A stretch of DNA of 64,000 bases from Treponema sp. Its GTDB lineage: Bacteria > Spirochaetota > Spirochaetia > Treponematales > Treponemataceae. Shown piece by piece: positions 26,143 to 35,311 of the stretch. Numbering within the stretch: position 1 is the first letter of the stretch; each line of letters begins with the position of its first letter. The DNA lies in contig JAEENG010000032.1 in assembly GCA_016283615.1 (NCBI GenBank), positions 1 to 64,000 of the forward strand. The letters run 5' to 3'. A program made the position numbers and the translations under genes. Below the pieces are notes generated by a model, which ran no database searches, had not been told where the DNA came from, and worked only from the letters and a program-made list of their open reading frames with translations.

Positions 26143-27219
26143 ATGATACAGACTTTCAGTTCTACAATCCGCAGAAAGGAAATGGATGCTGTTCTGACTT
26201 GCATGGTGGACGAAAAAATCGGTCCAGGTGAGTTGAACAGCCGTTTTATTCAAACATTAAAGGAATTTACAGGGTGCGACGGAGCAGTTGCTTTCAGAAC
26301 TCCCACACTCGCACTTTCTTACGCCTTAAAGGCCCTCGGAATCGAAAAAGATACAGTAATCATGATTTCTGCCCTTGCACCGGCATGGCAGTATTCTTCT
26401 ATCCTTGAACTTGGATGCAAGCCTCTCGTTCTTGATGTTGATGAACAGACAGGTGTTTTAAACAGTCAGATTGTCAGTGACGGCATTCACGCAGGCGGAA
26501 GACTTTTGATCCTTCATGAATCAATGGGAATTATTTCTGACATTGACCAGATTATTGCACTTGGAATTCCCGTAATCGAAGATATTTCTCATTCAATCGG
26601 TGCAGTCGTAAAAGCTCCTGAGAGTGAAGAAAATACTGAGGAAACTCCGGATAAAAAAGCTCCTTCACGCAAGGCAGGCTCATTCGGTGTATTTACAATT
26701 CTCGGCCTTGAAGAATTTGATACAGTTACAGGCGGCGGTGGAGCCGTTTTGATGGCAGGTCAGAGACGCGACTGGATTCCACTCAAAAAATACACTGACG
26801 AAGCCCCTGTTACAGACATTCTTCCTGACTTGAACTGCGCCCTTGCATGGATTCAGTTAAAAGAATTTGCACGCAATGAAGAGGCACGCAAAAAACTTTT
26901 TGCCGTTTACAACAGTGCAATTATCAAGGGCAAAAATAAAACCTTCCTCCGCGACACTGAAGAAGGGTCTACAATCTGGTCTTTCCCGGTTGTGCTGAAT
27001 GGAAGTTTTAAAGATGTAAAACAGTATGCACAGCGCAAAGAAATTGAAATTCAGCTGGCATATTCAAACAGTGTAATTTCTATTCTGGACGAAGATGAAA
27101 GTTCAAAATTAAAGGTTGCAAAATCTCTCAGTCTGAGAACCGTTCTCTTTCCGCTCTATCCGCGTCTGGGATCGGACAGTGCAACCAAGATTGTAAAAGT
27201 ATTGAGTACATTGCCGTAA
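26143..27219 (+). CDS. DegT/DnrJ/EryC1/StrS-family protein lacking the PLP lysine
   Basis: A 358-residue protein with the fold pattern of sugar aminotransferases: GCDGAVAFRTPTLALSYALKALG at the N-terminus, LDVDEQTGVLN in the middle and VIEDISHSIGA. Active members have a lysine in a SFxxxKxxxxGEGG segment. Here the matching segment is SFGVFTILGLEEFDTVTGGGG, and the lysine position is Phe192. The usual Gln or His after the cofactor-contacting Asp is also altered (DISHS). It probably no longer performs transamination and may be a binding or regulatory relic. It lies between cheW and nadK, an order I recall in T. pallidum, which suggests a kept function. An acidic insert is present at 160-176. 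Confidence 0.75.
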   Translation: MIQTFSSTIRRKEMDAVLTCMVDEKIGPGELNSRFIQTLKEFTGCDGAVAFRTPTLALSYALKALGIEKDTVIMISALAPAWQYSSILELGCKPLVLDVDEQTGVLNSQIVSDGIHAGGRLLILHESMGIISDIDQIIALGIPVIEDISHSIGAVVKAPESEENTEETPDKKAPSRKAGSFGVFTILGLEEFDTVTGGGGAVLMAGQRRDWIPLKKYTDEAPVTDILPDLNCALAWIQLKEFARNEEARKKLFAVYNSAIIKGKNKTFLRDTEEGSTIWSFPVVLNGSFKDVKQYAQRKEIEIQLAYSNSVISILDEDESSKLKVAKSLSLRTVLFPLYPRLGSDSATKIVKVLSTLP

Positions 27220-27240
27220 TAACAGCGTCGGAGAACTAAA

Positions 27241-28083
27241 ATGGTAAGATGTCTGATAATTGTTAATACATATAAAGAAGAGTCTCAGAAAATGGGTTCC
27301 GAAATCTGTGCCTACCTTGAACAGATTGGAATCAGCGGCGACATCTTCCGTTTTAACGGTTTTTCAGAACAGTATCCCTTCAGCGGTTATGATTTTGTAA
27401 TTACTCTCGGCGGAGACGGTACGGTGCTTTTTGCGGCCCGCGGCTGTGCTCCTCTCGGGATTCCGATCATTCCTATTAATTTTGGTACATTCGGTTTTAT
27501 TGCATCTGTTCAGAAAAAAGAATGGAAAACAGAAATCCATCGCTTTCTGGACGGAAAATCACTTCTCGTAAAAAGAAGTATGCTTAATACGGAAATCATC
27601 CGCGACGGAATGCGCCGTTTCAGTGCAAGCAGTTTAAACGATGTGGTAATCAGTGCAAAAAACTCAGCCCATACAATTCATTACCGCGTTAAATACGGCA
27701 CAACTGCACTCGGAAACTTTACTGCCGACGGAATGATTCTTTCTACTTCTACAGGTTCAACCGCGTACTCTGCAAGCGCAGGCGGCCCGATTATCGACCC
27801 GTACCTGGACGCAATGTGTTTGACTTTGATTAATCCGTTCAGTCTTTCAAGCCGTCCTGTTGTCTTAAGCCCTAAATGTGAACTTGAAGTTGAAATCCTT
27901 CCGTCCCGAGTAAGTGACGTAATTGTTACTGTTGACGGTCAGATTCCGATTGATTTGCACGTAGGTGACGTTGTTAAAATCAAGCAGGCTGAAGACAAGG
28001 CTCTTTTAGTCGGCTGTACACAGAAAAAATTCTACAAGGCATTGCGCCAGAAACTTCACTGGTCTGGAGGTCCAAATGCTTGA
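27241..28083 (+). CDS. nadK: NAD kinase
   Basis: A 280-residue enzyme making NADP from NAD and ATP. The diagnostic ITLGGDGTVLFAAR motif lies near residue 60. NFGTFGFIAS, the SLNDVVIS segment and the ADGMILSTSTGSTAYSASAG block follow. Length is normal. Its last 8 bases overlap the recN start, indicating co-translation. Confidence 0.95.
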   Translation: MVRCLIIVNTYKEESQKMGSEICAYLEQIGISGDIFRFNGFSEQYPFSGYDFVITLGGDGTVLFAARGCAPLGIPIIPINFGTFGFIASVQKKEWKTEIHRFLDGKSLLVKRSMLNTEIIRDGMRRFSASSLNDVVISAKNSAHTIHYRVKYGTTALGNFTADGMILSTSTGSTAYSASAGGPIIDPYLDAMCLTLINPFSLSSRPVVLSPKCELEVEILPSRVSDVIVTVDGQIPIDLHVGDVVKIKQAEDKALLVGCTQKKFYKALRQKLHWSGGPNA

Positions 28084-29815
28084 AGACCTTCGCATTAAAG
28101 ATTTTGCCCTGATTGAAAAGTGCGAAATTGAATTTAAAAACGGTTTTACTGTGTTGAGCGGTGAGACCGGTGCCGGTAAGTCTCTTTTAATCGGAGCCCT
28201 CACATTCCTTCTTGGCGGAAAGGGCGGAGTAGAGCAGATCAGGACCGGGACCGAAATGGCCCAGGTCAGCGGAACTTTTTACATCAAAGGTTTGTCTTCT
28301 CCAGTTAAAGGCGATATCGAAGAAGCAAAAAACGCTTCAGAGTGGCTCTACCTTCACGGAATTACTTCCGAAGATGACAGAATTCTTTTGCGCCGTGCCG
28401 TGCGTTCAAACGGAAAATCTGCGGCCTGGATTGGTGACACTGTAGTAACAAGAAGTGATCTTGCCTCTTTTTCTGCCTTCCTCGTTGATATTCACGGGCA
28501 GCATGAACATCAGTCTCTGATGCGCGTCAGCGAACACAGACGGTTCCTGGATTCATTTGCGGATTTAAACGACACGGTTGCTGATTTTACACAATTGTAT
28601 TCAACCCTGGTAGAAAAACGAAAGCAGCTTCAGGATTTGATGAGCGATGACAAAACACGCAGTCAGAAAATTGAAGTTCTTACTTTTGCCGTAAAAGAAA
28701 TCACAGAAGCAAAGCTTAAAAAGGGCGAAGATATTGAACTAGATGAAGAAGAAACAAAGCTTTCTTCATTTGAAAAACTTTTTTCTGATATTGAATCCAT
28801 CAATAATGTTTTGTCGGGCGCGCCTTCAGAAAACTCAGGCGTTGTCGGCGAACTTAAAAAGCTCCGCTCTGTTTCTTCTCACAGCGCAGCCTTTGACAAG
28901 GAACTGCAGAACCTGGACACAAGACTTGAAAGCGCCTTTTATGAATTGAATGATATTGCAGAAGAATATTCTTCTTATGCAGACAAACTGGTTTTTGATC
29001 CTGAGCGCCTTGCTTTTGTTCAGGAAAGACAGACTTTAATTTACAATCTTAAGAAAAAGTACGCTTCTTCTGTTGACGCAAGTCTTGATGAAGTTATACA
29101 GTTTGCTGTAGATGCACAGAATCGTCTGGAAGAACTTTCAAACGGACAGGTAAATAAGGATTCAATCCAGAAAGAAATTGCGGAACTTGAAAAAGCTGTT
29201 TACGCAAAGGCAAAAGAGATTTCTGCCGTTCGTAAGCAGGCTGCGCTCAAAATGAGTGAGCAGGTTGCAGCAATTCTGCGTACTCTCGGAATGAAAGATT
29301 CGAGATTTGCGGTAAATGTTACTGAAAAGAATGGTACCGAACTTGAACAGAAGTGCGGACCATACGGAATGGACGATGTTGAATTCTTAATTGCGGCCAA
29401 TCCAGGCAATCCTCTGCAGAGCCTTGCCAGAATCGCTTCCGGCGGTGAATTGAGCCGTGTCATGCTTGCATTAAAAACTGTTCTTGCGGGTGCTGATAAT
29501 GTCGAAACTCTTGTATTTGACGAAATTGACACCGGTATTGGCGGCGAAGTTGCAGTCAGTGTAGGACAACATTTAAAAAATCTTGCTAAAAATCATCAAA
29601 TTTTCTGCATTACACATCTAGCGAGTATCGCAGTTTATGCCGATAATCAGATGAAGATATCCAAAAGTGTAAATGCAGGGACAACTTCTACTTCTGTTGC
29701 ACTCATTGAAGGAGATGCAAGGGTTGAGGAGATTGCACGAATGCTTTCGGGTGATGCCGCGAGCCAGGAGTCATTGGAGCACGCTAAGGCTATGCTATCT
29801 AAGTTCGCAGATTAA
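28076..29815 (+). CDS. recN: DNA repair protein RecN
   Basis: A 579-residue SMC-like ATPase for double-strand-break repair. Walker A (SGETGAGKSLLIGAL) is near residue 35. Coiled-coil arms with a central hinge occupy about 170-400. The C-terminal half of the ATPase has ASGGELSRVMLALK (signature), Walker B VFDEIDTGIGG and ITHLASIA. The start overlaps nadK by 8 bases with the ribosome site GGAGG in nadK. Two spirochaete-conserved genes follow closely. Confidence 0.95.
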   Translation: MLEDLRIKDFALIEKCEIEFKNGFTVLSGETGAGKSLLIGALTFLLGGKGGVEQIRTGTEMAQVSGTFYIKGLSSPVKGDIEEAKNASEWLYLHGITSEDDRILLRRAVRSNGKSAAWIGDTVVTRSDLASFSAFLVDIHGQHEHQSLMRVSEHRRFLDSFADLNDTVADFTQLYSTLVEKRKQLQDLMSDDKTRSQKIEVLTFAVKEITEAKLKKGEDIELDEEETKLSSFEKLFSDIESINNVLSGAPSENSGVVGELKKLRSVSSHSAAFDKELQNLDTRLESAFYELNDIAEEYSSYADKLVFDPERLAFVQERQTLIYNLKKKYASSVDASLDEVIQFAVDAQNRLEELSNGQVNKDSIQKEIAELEKAVYAKAKEISAVRKQAALKMSEQVAAILRTLGMKDSRFAVNVTEKNGTELEQKCGPYGMDDVEFLIAANPGNPLQSLARIASGGELSRVMLALKTVLAGADNVETLVFDEIDTGIGGEVAVSVGQHLKNLAKNHQIFCITHLASIAVYADNQMKISKSVNAGTTSTSVALIEGDARVEEIARMLSGDAASQESLEHAKAMLSKFAD

Positions 29816-29827
29816 CGGAGGACTGAT

Positions 29828-30631
29828 ATGGCTAAAATTTCTGCAGAAAACAGAGAACTTTTTAACAGCAAGATTGCCCCATACAAAGAAAGCGTAAAAG
29901 CATCTCTTGAAAAAGAGAAGTCGATGCTTAACCTGATTCAGAAAGACAGTTCAGGAGTTGGTTATAAAAAGCTTTTGCTTTGTGAAGAGCAGATTTTTGT
30001 GGCAACAACCTGGATTACAATCAATAATCTTTCTGTTGAACTTCTTGATACCAAAAACAACGATGCCCTGAACGACGCCCGTAAAGCCCTTTATAAGGCA
30101 ATTATCTACCTTGAAGACATTGTTACAAGTTTTATCGATGTTCAGTATACGGAAATTGAAGACAAGGTAGCTGAAATTTCAAACACTCCGCTCGAAAAGC
30201 GCTTTTATTTAGTCAGAAAACTCGGCCTTGCAATCAAACTTTTGATTGATGCATTCGGCGAAAATACAAAATGGAAGTGGTCTTTTGTTGAATTACAGGG
30301 CCGCTTTACAACAGTTGCAAAAAATCTTCTTGATATGAAGCAGGCATGCAAGGATTATTTTGATCCGCGCTCACCTGATTATGATAATACAGTAATGTAT
30401 GTAAGACTTTTGCTCCGTCTTCTGGACCAGTCTTCAATTCAATATCGTGACCGTTACGAACTTTCAACACACCGTATCGACGATATGCGCTCTGCAATTC
30501 ATTATCTTTTAGCCTTGAGACGCCTTCAGATTTTAATTAATATGAAGGACGAAGCCGAAGATATCAAGAAAAAGGCTCAGGTCTGGAAAGAAAAAATGGA
30601 AGCAGACCACAAAAAAGGAATTGCAAGTTAA
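29828..30631 (+). CDS. Conserved spirochaete protein, helical, function unknown
   Basis: A 267-residue cytoplasmic protein with no signal peptide or membrane segment. It is predicted almost entirely helical, with long amphipathic stretches such as YKKLLLCEEQIFVATTWITI and RFYLVRKLGLAIKLLIDAFG and a basic C-terminus. I do not recognise a domain. It starts 12 bases after recN with ribosome site GGAGG and ends 2 bases before the HD protein, so the three are probably one operon. I recall an unknown gene at this place in T. pallidum. A role with the HD protein is the best contextual guess. Confidence 0.75.
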   Translation: MAKISAENRELFNSKIAPYKESVKASLEKEKSMLNLIQKDSSGVGYKKLLLCEEQIFVATTWITINNLSVELLDTKNNDALNDARKALYKAIIYLEDIVTSFIDVQYTEIEDKVAEISNTPLEKRFYLVRKLGLAIKLLIDAFGENTKWKWSFVELQGRFTTVAKNLLDMKQACKDYFDPRSPDYDNTVMYVRLLLRLLDQSSIQYRDRYELSTHRIDDMRSAIHYLLALRRLQILINMKDEAEDIKKKAQVWKEKMEADHKKGIAS

Positions 30632-30633
30632 TT

Positions 30634-31872
30634 ATGCTTAATAAAAATTTTATCCTCAGACTTTTTGAAGGTTTCTCCATCCAGAGATGGACTGACCTTG
30701 TCCGCCCTTTTGAACTTGTCGAAATGGACAAGGCTGCTGAACGTATGGTTGTTGCCTACATCATCGGTAAATACGAAGAACAGGCTGGTAAAAAGGTTGA
30801 ATGGTCATGGATGATTTATGCCTCGATTTTTGAACTATTAAAAAAGATTGCACTTTGTGATATCAAAAGTCCTGTTCAGCGAATGATTAAAAATCAGTTC
30901 CCGAAGGAATATATCAAGCTCAACGAATGGGTTTTAAAACAGTACAAAGACATTATCAACGACAACGACTTTTTTTCTGAATTTACAATTTATATCGGTC
31001 GTACTGCCGGAAACTTTCCGATGCCTGAAAACGTAAAACTTGCCGAACGGATTCTCCGGGCAGCACATAAGTTTTCTACTTTGCGCGAACTTCAGATGAT
31101 TGAATGCGTAAATGAAGAAACACGTCTTACAAAAATCAGACACGACTTAAACGAAGATATCCAGGAATTTCTTGATCTGCGCGGAATGCAGCTTCTTGTA
31201 ACAAAGCAGAAGCCTTTTGATTTTCTGCTGAGCATTGAACAACTCCGCTTTCAGACAAGATGGAACCAGACACCACGTGTACCGCACACAAGCGTCTTAG
31301 GACACTGTTATTTTGTTGCGGTGATGACAATCCTTCTGATGCGCGAAACAGGCGTTAAAATGAGCCCTAAACGCTTATTCAACGACTTTTTCTCTGGGCT
31401 CTTCCATGATCTTCCGGAATCTGTAACCCGCGATATCATTTCTCCGGTTAAACAGGCCACCGACGAACTTCCAAATATCGTTAAAAAGATTGAAGATGAA
31501 ATTGTCCGCAACGAACTTGTTCCTCTTATGGATAAATCTTACGTTGACGAAATCATGTATTTTACAAATGATGAATTTTCAAATAAGATCCAGGAAAAGG
31601 ACAGTGACGGCAATACTGCCGCAAGGGTCGTTGACTGGAACGATTTGAATTCAAAATACAACTCTGATGAATATAATCCTGTTGACGGACGAACAGTCCG
31701 CCTGGCTGACCATCTTTCTGCCTTAATCGAAGCAGACAGTTCCATTAAGTACGGTATTACAAGTGAGCACCTGCGCTCAGGAAAGGTAAACACACTCAAC
31801 GGATACAAACACGGTCAGGTAATTAACGGAATAGAAATCCGTAAAATCTTTGACGACATCGTTAACGAATAA
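30634..31872 (+). CDS. HD domain protein (predicted metal-dependent phosphohydrolase)
   Basis: A 412-residue protein. The HD fold lies around 215-395: the first histidine is in SVLGHCYFVA, the HD pair in GLFHDLPESV, and the last Asp in RLADHLSALIEAD. The pattern is closest to the YfbR/COG1896-type nucleotidase group. The N-terminal 200 residues are helical and unassigned. It follows the unknown helical gene by 2 bases. Substrate unknown; nucleotides are likely given the family. Confidence 0.8.
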   Translation: MLNKNFILRLFEGFSIQRWTDLVRPFELVEMDKAAERMVVAYIIGKYEEQAGKKVEWSWMIYASIFELLKKIALCDIKSPVQRMIKNQFPKEYIKLNEWVLKQYKDIINDNDFFSEFTIYIGRTAGNFPMPENVKLAERILRAAHKFSTLRELQMIECVNEETRLTKIRHDLNEDIQEFLDLRGMQLLVTKQKPFDFLLSIEQLRFQTRWNQTPRVPHTSVLGHCYFVAVMTILLMRETGVKMSPKRLFNDFFSGLFHDLPESVTRDIISPVKQATDELPNIVKKIEDEIVRNELVPLMDKSYVDEIMYFTNDEFSNKIQEKDSDGNTAARVVDWNDLNSKYNSDEYNPVDGRTVRLADHLSALIEADSSIKYGITSEHLRSGKVNTLNGYKHGQVINGIEIRKIFDDIVNE

Positions 31873-31947
31873 TCCTTAACTTTACAGCCATTAAAACATC
31901 AAATAACTCTAATAGCACGCTGAAATTCTGCCGAAAATAATTGAAGT

Positions 31948-32874
31948 ATGAAACTATCTTTTTTTAATATTGTCAGAAGAACTATTGTAATTACTACTCT
32001 TGCTGTGATTCCTGCCGCTCTCTTTTGCGATACTACTCACGTAGTTGCAAAGGGCGACACATTGTATTCAATCAGTAAAAAATACGGCAGCAGCGTTCAG
32101 GCTATTTGTGACGCAAACAAAATCGGCGGAAGCGATATTAAAGTCGGACAAAAACTTGTAATTCCAACCGGAGGAGAAGCGGCTAAACCTTCTTTACCTG
32201 TTGAAACGGCTCCGGCTGCAACAAAGCCTGCTGTATCAACTGCTGCTGAAAGCGGATGGTACACTGTTAAAAAAGGCGACACCTGGTATGCAATTTCGCG
32301 CCTGTACTCGGTTAACGTAAAGGAATTGTACGCCCTGAACAATGCGGACGCAAATACAGGCCTTAAAGCAGGGCAGAAGGTTAAAGTTCCTGCAAAGACA
32401 GTTGTTGCTTCAACAAAAAAAGATAATTCAAATACAAATAATAACCCGACTGCAAAGGGCGGAACGGTTACAACTCCTGTAATCGACGTTCATAATTATT
32501 CAAATAAAAAGGGAGATTCGTCTCTTGTATGGCCTGTTGATAAACCAAGCGTAACTTACGTAAACGGAAAGGTAAGCGGAGTAAGCCTGAGTGCAAAACA
32601 GGACGAAGCCGTAAGCGCAATCAAATCAGGAACAGTAATGTTCAGCGGAATGTACCGCGGGTTTGGAAATGTTGTGTTTATCCAGAGCAAGACCGGTCAC
32701 ATTTATGCGTATACGGGACTCGGCAAGGTTCTGGTAAGCAAGGGCGAATACATTGATTTTAAGAGTCAGATAGGCACTGCGGGAATCGACAGTTATTCTT
32801 CAAAACCTCAGATTAGTCTGATGGTCTTCCAGAACGGACTTCCAATCGACCCTGCAAAAGCACCGAGAGGCTAA
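31948..32874 (+). CDS. LysM protein with degenerate LytM/M23 domain
   Basis: A 308-residue exported protein. A signal peptide (about 1-27) precedes LysM repeat 1 (HVVAKGDTLYSISKKYG) and LysM repeat 2 (YTVKKGDTWYAISRLYS), joined by Ala/Pro/Thr linkers. The C-terminal 110 residues follow the M23 peptidase fold (VKSG/IKSGTVMFSG, GNVVFIQSKTGHIYAYTGLG). The zinc-binding histidines are absent: the usual YAHLS is YTGLG and the usual HLHFE is QISLM. It probably binds peptidoglycan and may activate an amidase, as EnvC/NlpD-type proteins do. A terminator follows inside the convergent gene. Confidence 0.85.
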   Translation: MKLSFFNIVRRTIVITTLAVIPAALFCDTTHVVAKGDTLYSISKKYGSSVQAICDANKIGGSDIKVGQKLVIPTGGEAAKPSLPVETAPAATKPAVSTAAESGWYTVKKGDTWYAISRLYSVNVKELYALNNADANTGLKAGQKVKVPAKTVVASTKKDNSNTNNNPTAKGGTVTTPVIDVHNYSNKKGDSSLVWPVDKPSVTYVNGKVSGVSLSAKQDEAVSAIKSGTVMFSGMYRGFGNVVFIQSKTGHIYAYTGLGKVLVSKGEYIDFKSQIGTAGIDSYSSKPQISLMVFQNGLPIDPAKAPRG

Positions 32875-32875
32875 A

Positions 32876-33490
32876 TTATTCGAACAAACCCGGCTGTTTA
32901 GGCTGGGTTTTCTTTTTCTTAGGAACTTCCATTGTGACAAAGCGCTGGAAAAGTTGCATGCAGACATTTGCATCGTCTGTGGCGCGGTGTGCGTGTCCTG
33001 TATCGATGTTGAACTGTGCTGCAAGGCTTGTCTGCTTCCAGGAAGTGTTGTCCGGCAAAAGCATACGGCTCATGCGGAGTGTATCGATAACAGGATTTAA
33101 AAGCTGTCTGTAGCCAAGGCGTTCGCATTCCATGTCGATAAAACGAACGTCAAACTGGGCGTTGTGTGCAAGAAGAATTGTGTCCTTGCAAAATTCCCTG
33201 AACTTTGGAATTATCGTCCGGGCAGTTTCGCAGTTGCAGACCATTTGTGGAGTAATTCCGGTCAGTGTAGTGATTTCGGGCGGAATATCGTAGTAAGGCT
33301 TAATCAGAGTCCCGAACCTGTCAATGATTCCGTTTTTGTTGAATTTAATGGCACCAATCTCGATTACACAGCAGTTAAGGGGATTGATGCCTGTTGTTTC
33401 TGTATCAAACGCACATAAGACAGCTCCATTGTTATACAAATCCACGATTCGTTTGTGTGAAGTGAGCAGTCTTATTGTTGCGTTTGCCAT
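32876..33490 (-). CDS. DnaQ-like 3'-5' exonuclease
   Basis: A 204-residue DEDDh exonuclease. Motif I is FDTETTGINP, motif II AHNAQFDVRF, and motif III HRATDDANV with the catalytic His. This is the fold of the DNA polymerase III epsilon proofreading subunit. Stand-alone members can also act in repair or RNA processing. The C-terminus, basic and ending in QPGLFE, resembles a sliding-clamp-binding peptide. Ribosome site AGGA lies 7 bases before ATG 33490. It ends 1 base from the convergent LysM gene and is last in a minus-strand series with the two phosphohexomutases. Confidence 0.88.
   Translation of the reverse strand: MANATIRLLTSHKRIVDLYNNGAVLCAFDTETTGINPLNCCVIEIGAIKFNKNGIIDRFGTLIKPYYDIPPEITTLTGITPQMVCNCETARTIIPKFREFCKDTILLAHNAQFDVRFIDMECERLGYRQLLNPVIDTLRMSRMLLPDNTSWKQTSLAAQFNIDTGHAHRATDDANVCMQLFQRFVTMEVPKKKKTQPKQPGLFE
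32886..32920 (+). terminator. Terminator of the LysM gene inside the exonuclease coding end
   Basis: AAACCCGGC (32886-32894) pairs with GCTGGGTTT (32902-32910), nine pairs with one G-U, over a 7-base loop. A T-rich run of 11 bases with only two interruptions follows. The hairpin DNA encodes the C-terminal tail of the DnaQ-like protein on the other strand. Confidence 0.75.
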
Positions 33491-33505
33491 CAGTGTTTCC
33501 TAAAG

Positions 33506-35287
33506 TTATGCGTTTTTGAGCACGTTCTGAATGTCTGCTGTGATTGCGTCACAAACTTTTGCACTGTCAGCCTTTGCTGATGCAAGACATCCGTCACATT
33601 TTGCTCCGCCAACTTCTGTTCTGGCGTTGATGTAGAACTTGATTTTTGGTTCTGTTCCGCTTGGACGGGCAGAAACAATTGTTCCGCCTTCGAGTACAAA
33701 CTGAAGAACGTTTGACTTTGGAAGATCGATTGGCTTTTTAACTGACGGATTTGCAGGATCATAGCTTACGCTTGTTCCGATGTCCCTGATTTCAAGAACT
33801 TTTTTGCCGCCCAGAGTTTTAAGACCTTCGCTGCGGAGTTTTGTCATAATTCCTGCCATTACTTCTTTTCCGGCAGAACCTGGGAAGTTCTGGCTGATTG
33901 CGCGGTCTTCAAAGTAGCCGTATTCTTTCCACATATCAGCGAGGTGTTCAAGAATTGACTTGCCCTTAGAAGCCCAGTACAAGGTCATTTCTGCACACAT
34001 TGCAGCGGCAGAAACACCGTCCTTGTCCATAACTTCTTTTTCAACCTTGTATCCGTAGCTTTCTTCGAGACCGAATACATAGTTTTCACTTCCGTCCTTT
34101 TCAAATTCATCTTCTACGGCTGCAATCCATTTAAATCCTGTCAAACATTCGTGCATTTTAACACCGTATTTTTTACAGATGTAATCTGTGAATGGTGATG
34201 TTACGATTGAGCGGATTGCGGCTGGATTTGAAGGCATAGTTCCGAGTTCCTTGCGGCTCAGAAGTACGTATTCGCAGAGGAGTGCTCCCATCTGGTTGCC
34301 TGAAACGAGTACGAAGTTTCCGTCCTTGTCCGGGAAGGCTGTTCCAAAGCGGTCTGCGTCAGGGTCTGTTGCCATTACACAGTCTGCCTTTTCTTTTGAA
34401 CCAAGTTCAACTGCGAGCTTGAGTGCAGGTGCTTCTTCCGGATTTGGTTTTTCAACAGTAGGGAAGGCTCCGTCAGGTTCTCTCTGTGAAGGAACTGTGA
34501 TTACCTTAAGTCCGAGGTCTCCGAGAACTTTTTCTACGTGCATTGCACCTGTTCCGTGGAGTGGTGTGTAAACGATTTTTACCGAACCGGCCTTGTCTTT
34601 AATCAGGTCCGGGCGGAAGAGCTGGGCCTTACACATTGCCCAGTATTTTTCATCGATTTCTTTGTCGATTAAAACAAGTTTGCCTGATTTTAATGCTTCT
34701 TCTTTTGAAATTGTTTTAACTTCTTTTACAGCGTTAACTTCTTTGATGATTCCTGCATCGTGCGGTTCAATAACCTGTGCACCGTTATCCCAGTATGCTT
34801 TGTAACCGTTGTACTGTGGCGGGTTGTGGCTTGCTGTAACTACAACACCGGTCTGAGCTTTAAGTTCACGGATTGCAAAAGAAAGTTCAGGTGTCGGGCG
34901 GAGGCCTGTGAACAGGTATGCTTTGATTCCGTTTGCGGCAAGGATAAGGGCTGTTGCTTCTGCAAATACGTCTGAGTTTTTGCGGCTGTCGTATGCTACA
35001 ACTGCGCTCAATGTGCCGTCCTTTGCCTTTTCTGGAAATGCTTTAAGAACGTAATTTGCAAGTCCCTGGGTTGCGAGGTTGATTTCGAGGGTGTTCATGC
35101 GGTTTGTACCGCCGCCCATTACACCTCGCAAACCGCCTGTACCGAATTCAAGTGTCTGGTAAAAACGGTCTTCCAGTTCTTTTATATCCTCTTTTGCAAC
35201 GAGGTCTTCTACTTCTTTTCTGAAACGTTCATCTTTTTCGTCGGCAATGTATTTTTTTGCACGAGCCAAAATTTCTGATTTGTCCAT
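33506..35287 (-). CDS. Phosphoglucomutase/phosphomannomutase family protein 1
   Basis: A 593-residue alpha-D-phosphohexomutase that moves phosphate between C1 and C6 of hexoses. The catalytic serine lies in VVTASHNPPQYNG, the metal loop in ATDPDADRFG, the sugar-binding loop in GLEESYGY and the phosphate-binding loop in RPSGTEPKIKFY. Length fits the long PgcA-type enzymes. Ribosome site AAGGAG is 6 bases before the ATG. It follows a second, divergent mutase of the same family and precedes the exonuclease gene. Confidence 0.93.
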   Translation of the reverse strand: MDKSEILARAKKYIADEKDERFRKEVEDLVAKEDIKELEDRFYQTLEFGTGGLRGVMGGGTNRMNTLEINLATQGLANYVLKAFPEKAKDGTLSAVVAYDSRKNSDVFAEATALILAANGIKAYLFTGLRPTPELSFAIRELKAQTGVVVTASHNPPQYNGYKAYWDNGAQVIEPHDAGIIKEVNAVKEVKTISKEEALKSGKLVLIDKEIDEKYWAMCKAQLFRPDLIKDKAGSVKIVYTPLHGTGAMHVEKVLGDLGLKVITVPSQREPDGAFPTVEKPNPEEAPALKLAVELGSKEKADCVMATDPDADRFGTAFPDKDGNFVLVSGNQMGALLCEYVLLSRKELGTMPSNPAAIRSIVTSPFTDYICKKYGVKMHECLTGFKWIAAVEDEFEKDGSENYVFGLEESYGYKVEKEVMDKDGVSAAAMCAEMTLYWASKGKSILEHLADMWKEYGYFEDRAISQNFPGSAGKEVMAGIMTKLRSEGLKTLGGKKVLEIRDIGTSVSYDPANPSVKKPIDLPKSNVLQFVLEGGTIVSARPSGTEPKIKFYINARTEVGGAKCDGCLASAKADSAKVCDAITADIQNVLKNA

Positions 35288-35311
35288 AACATTCTCCTTC
35301 TGATTCTTATT

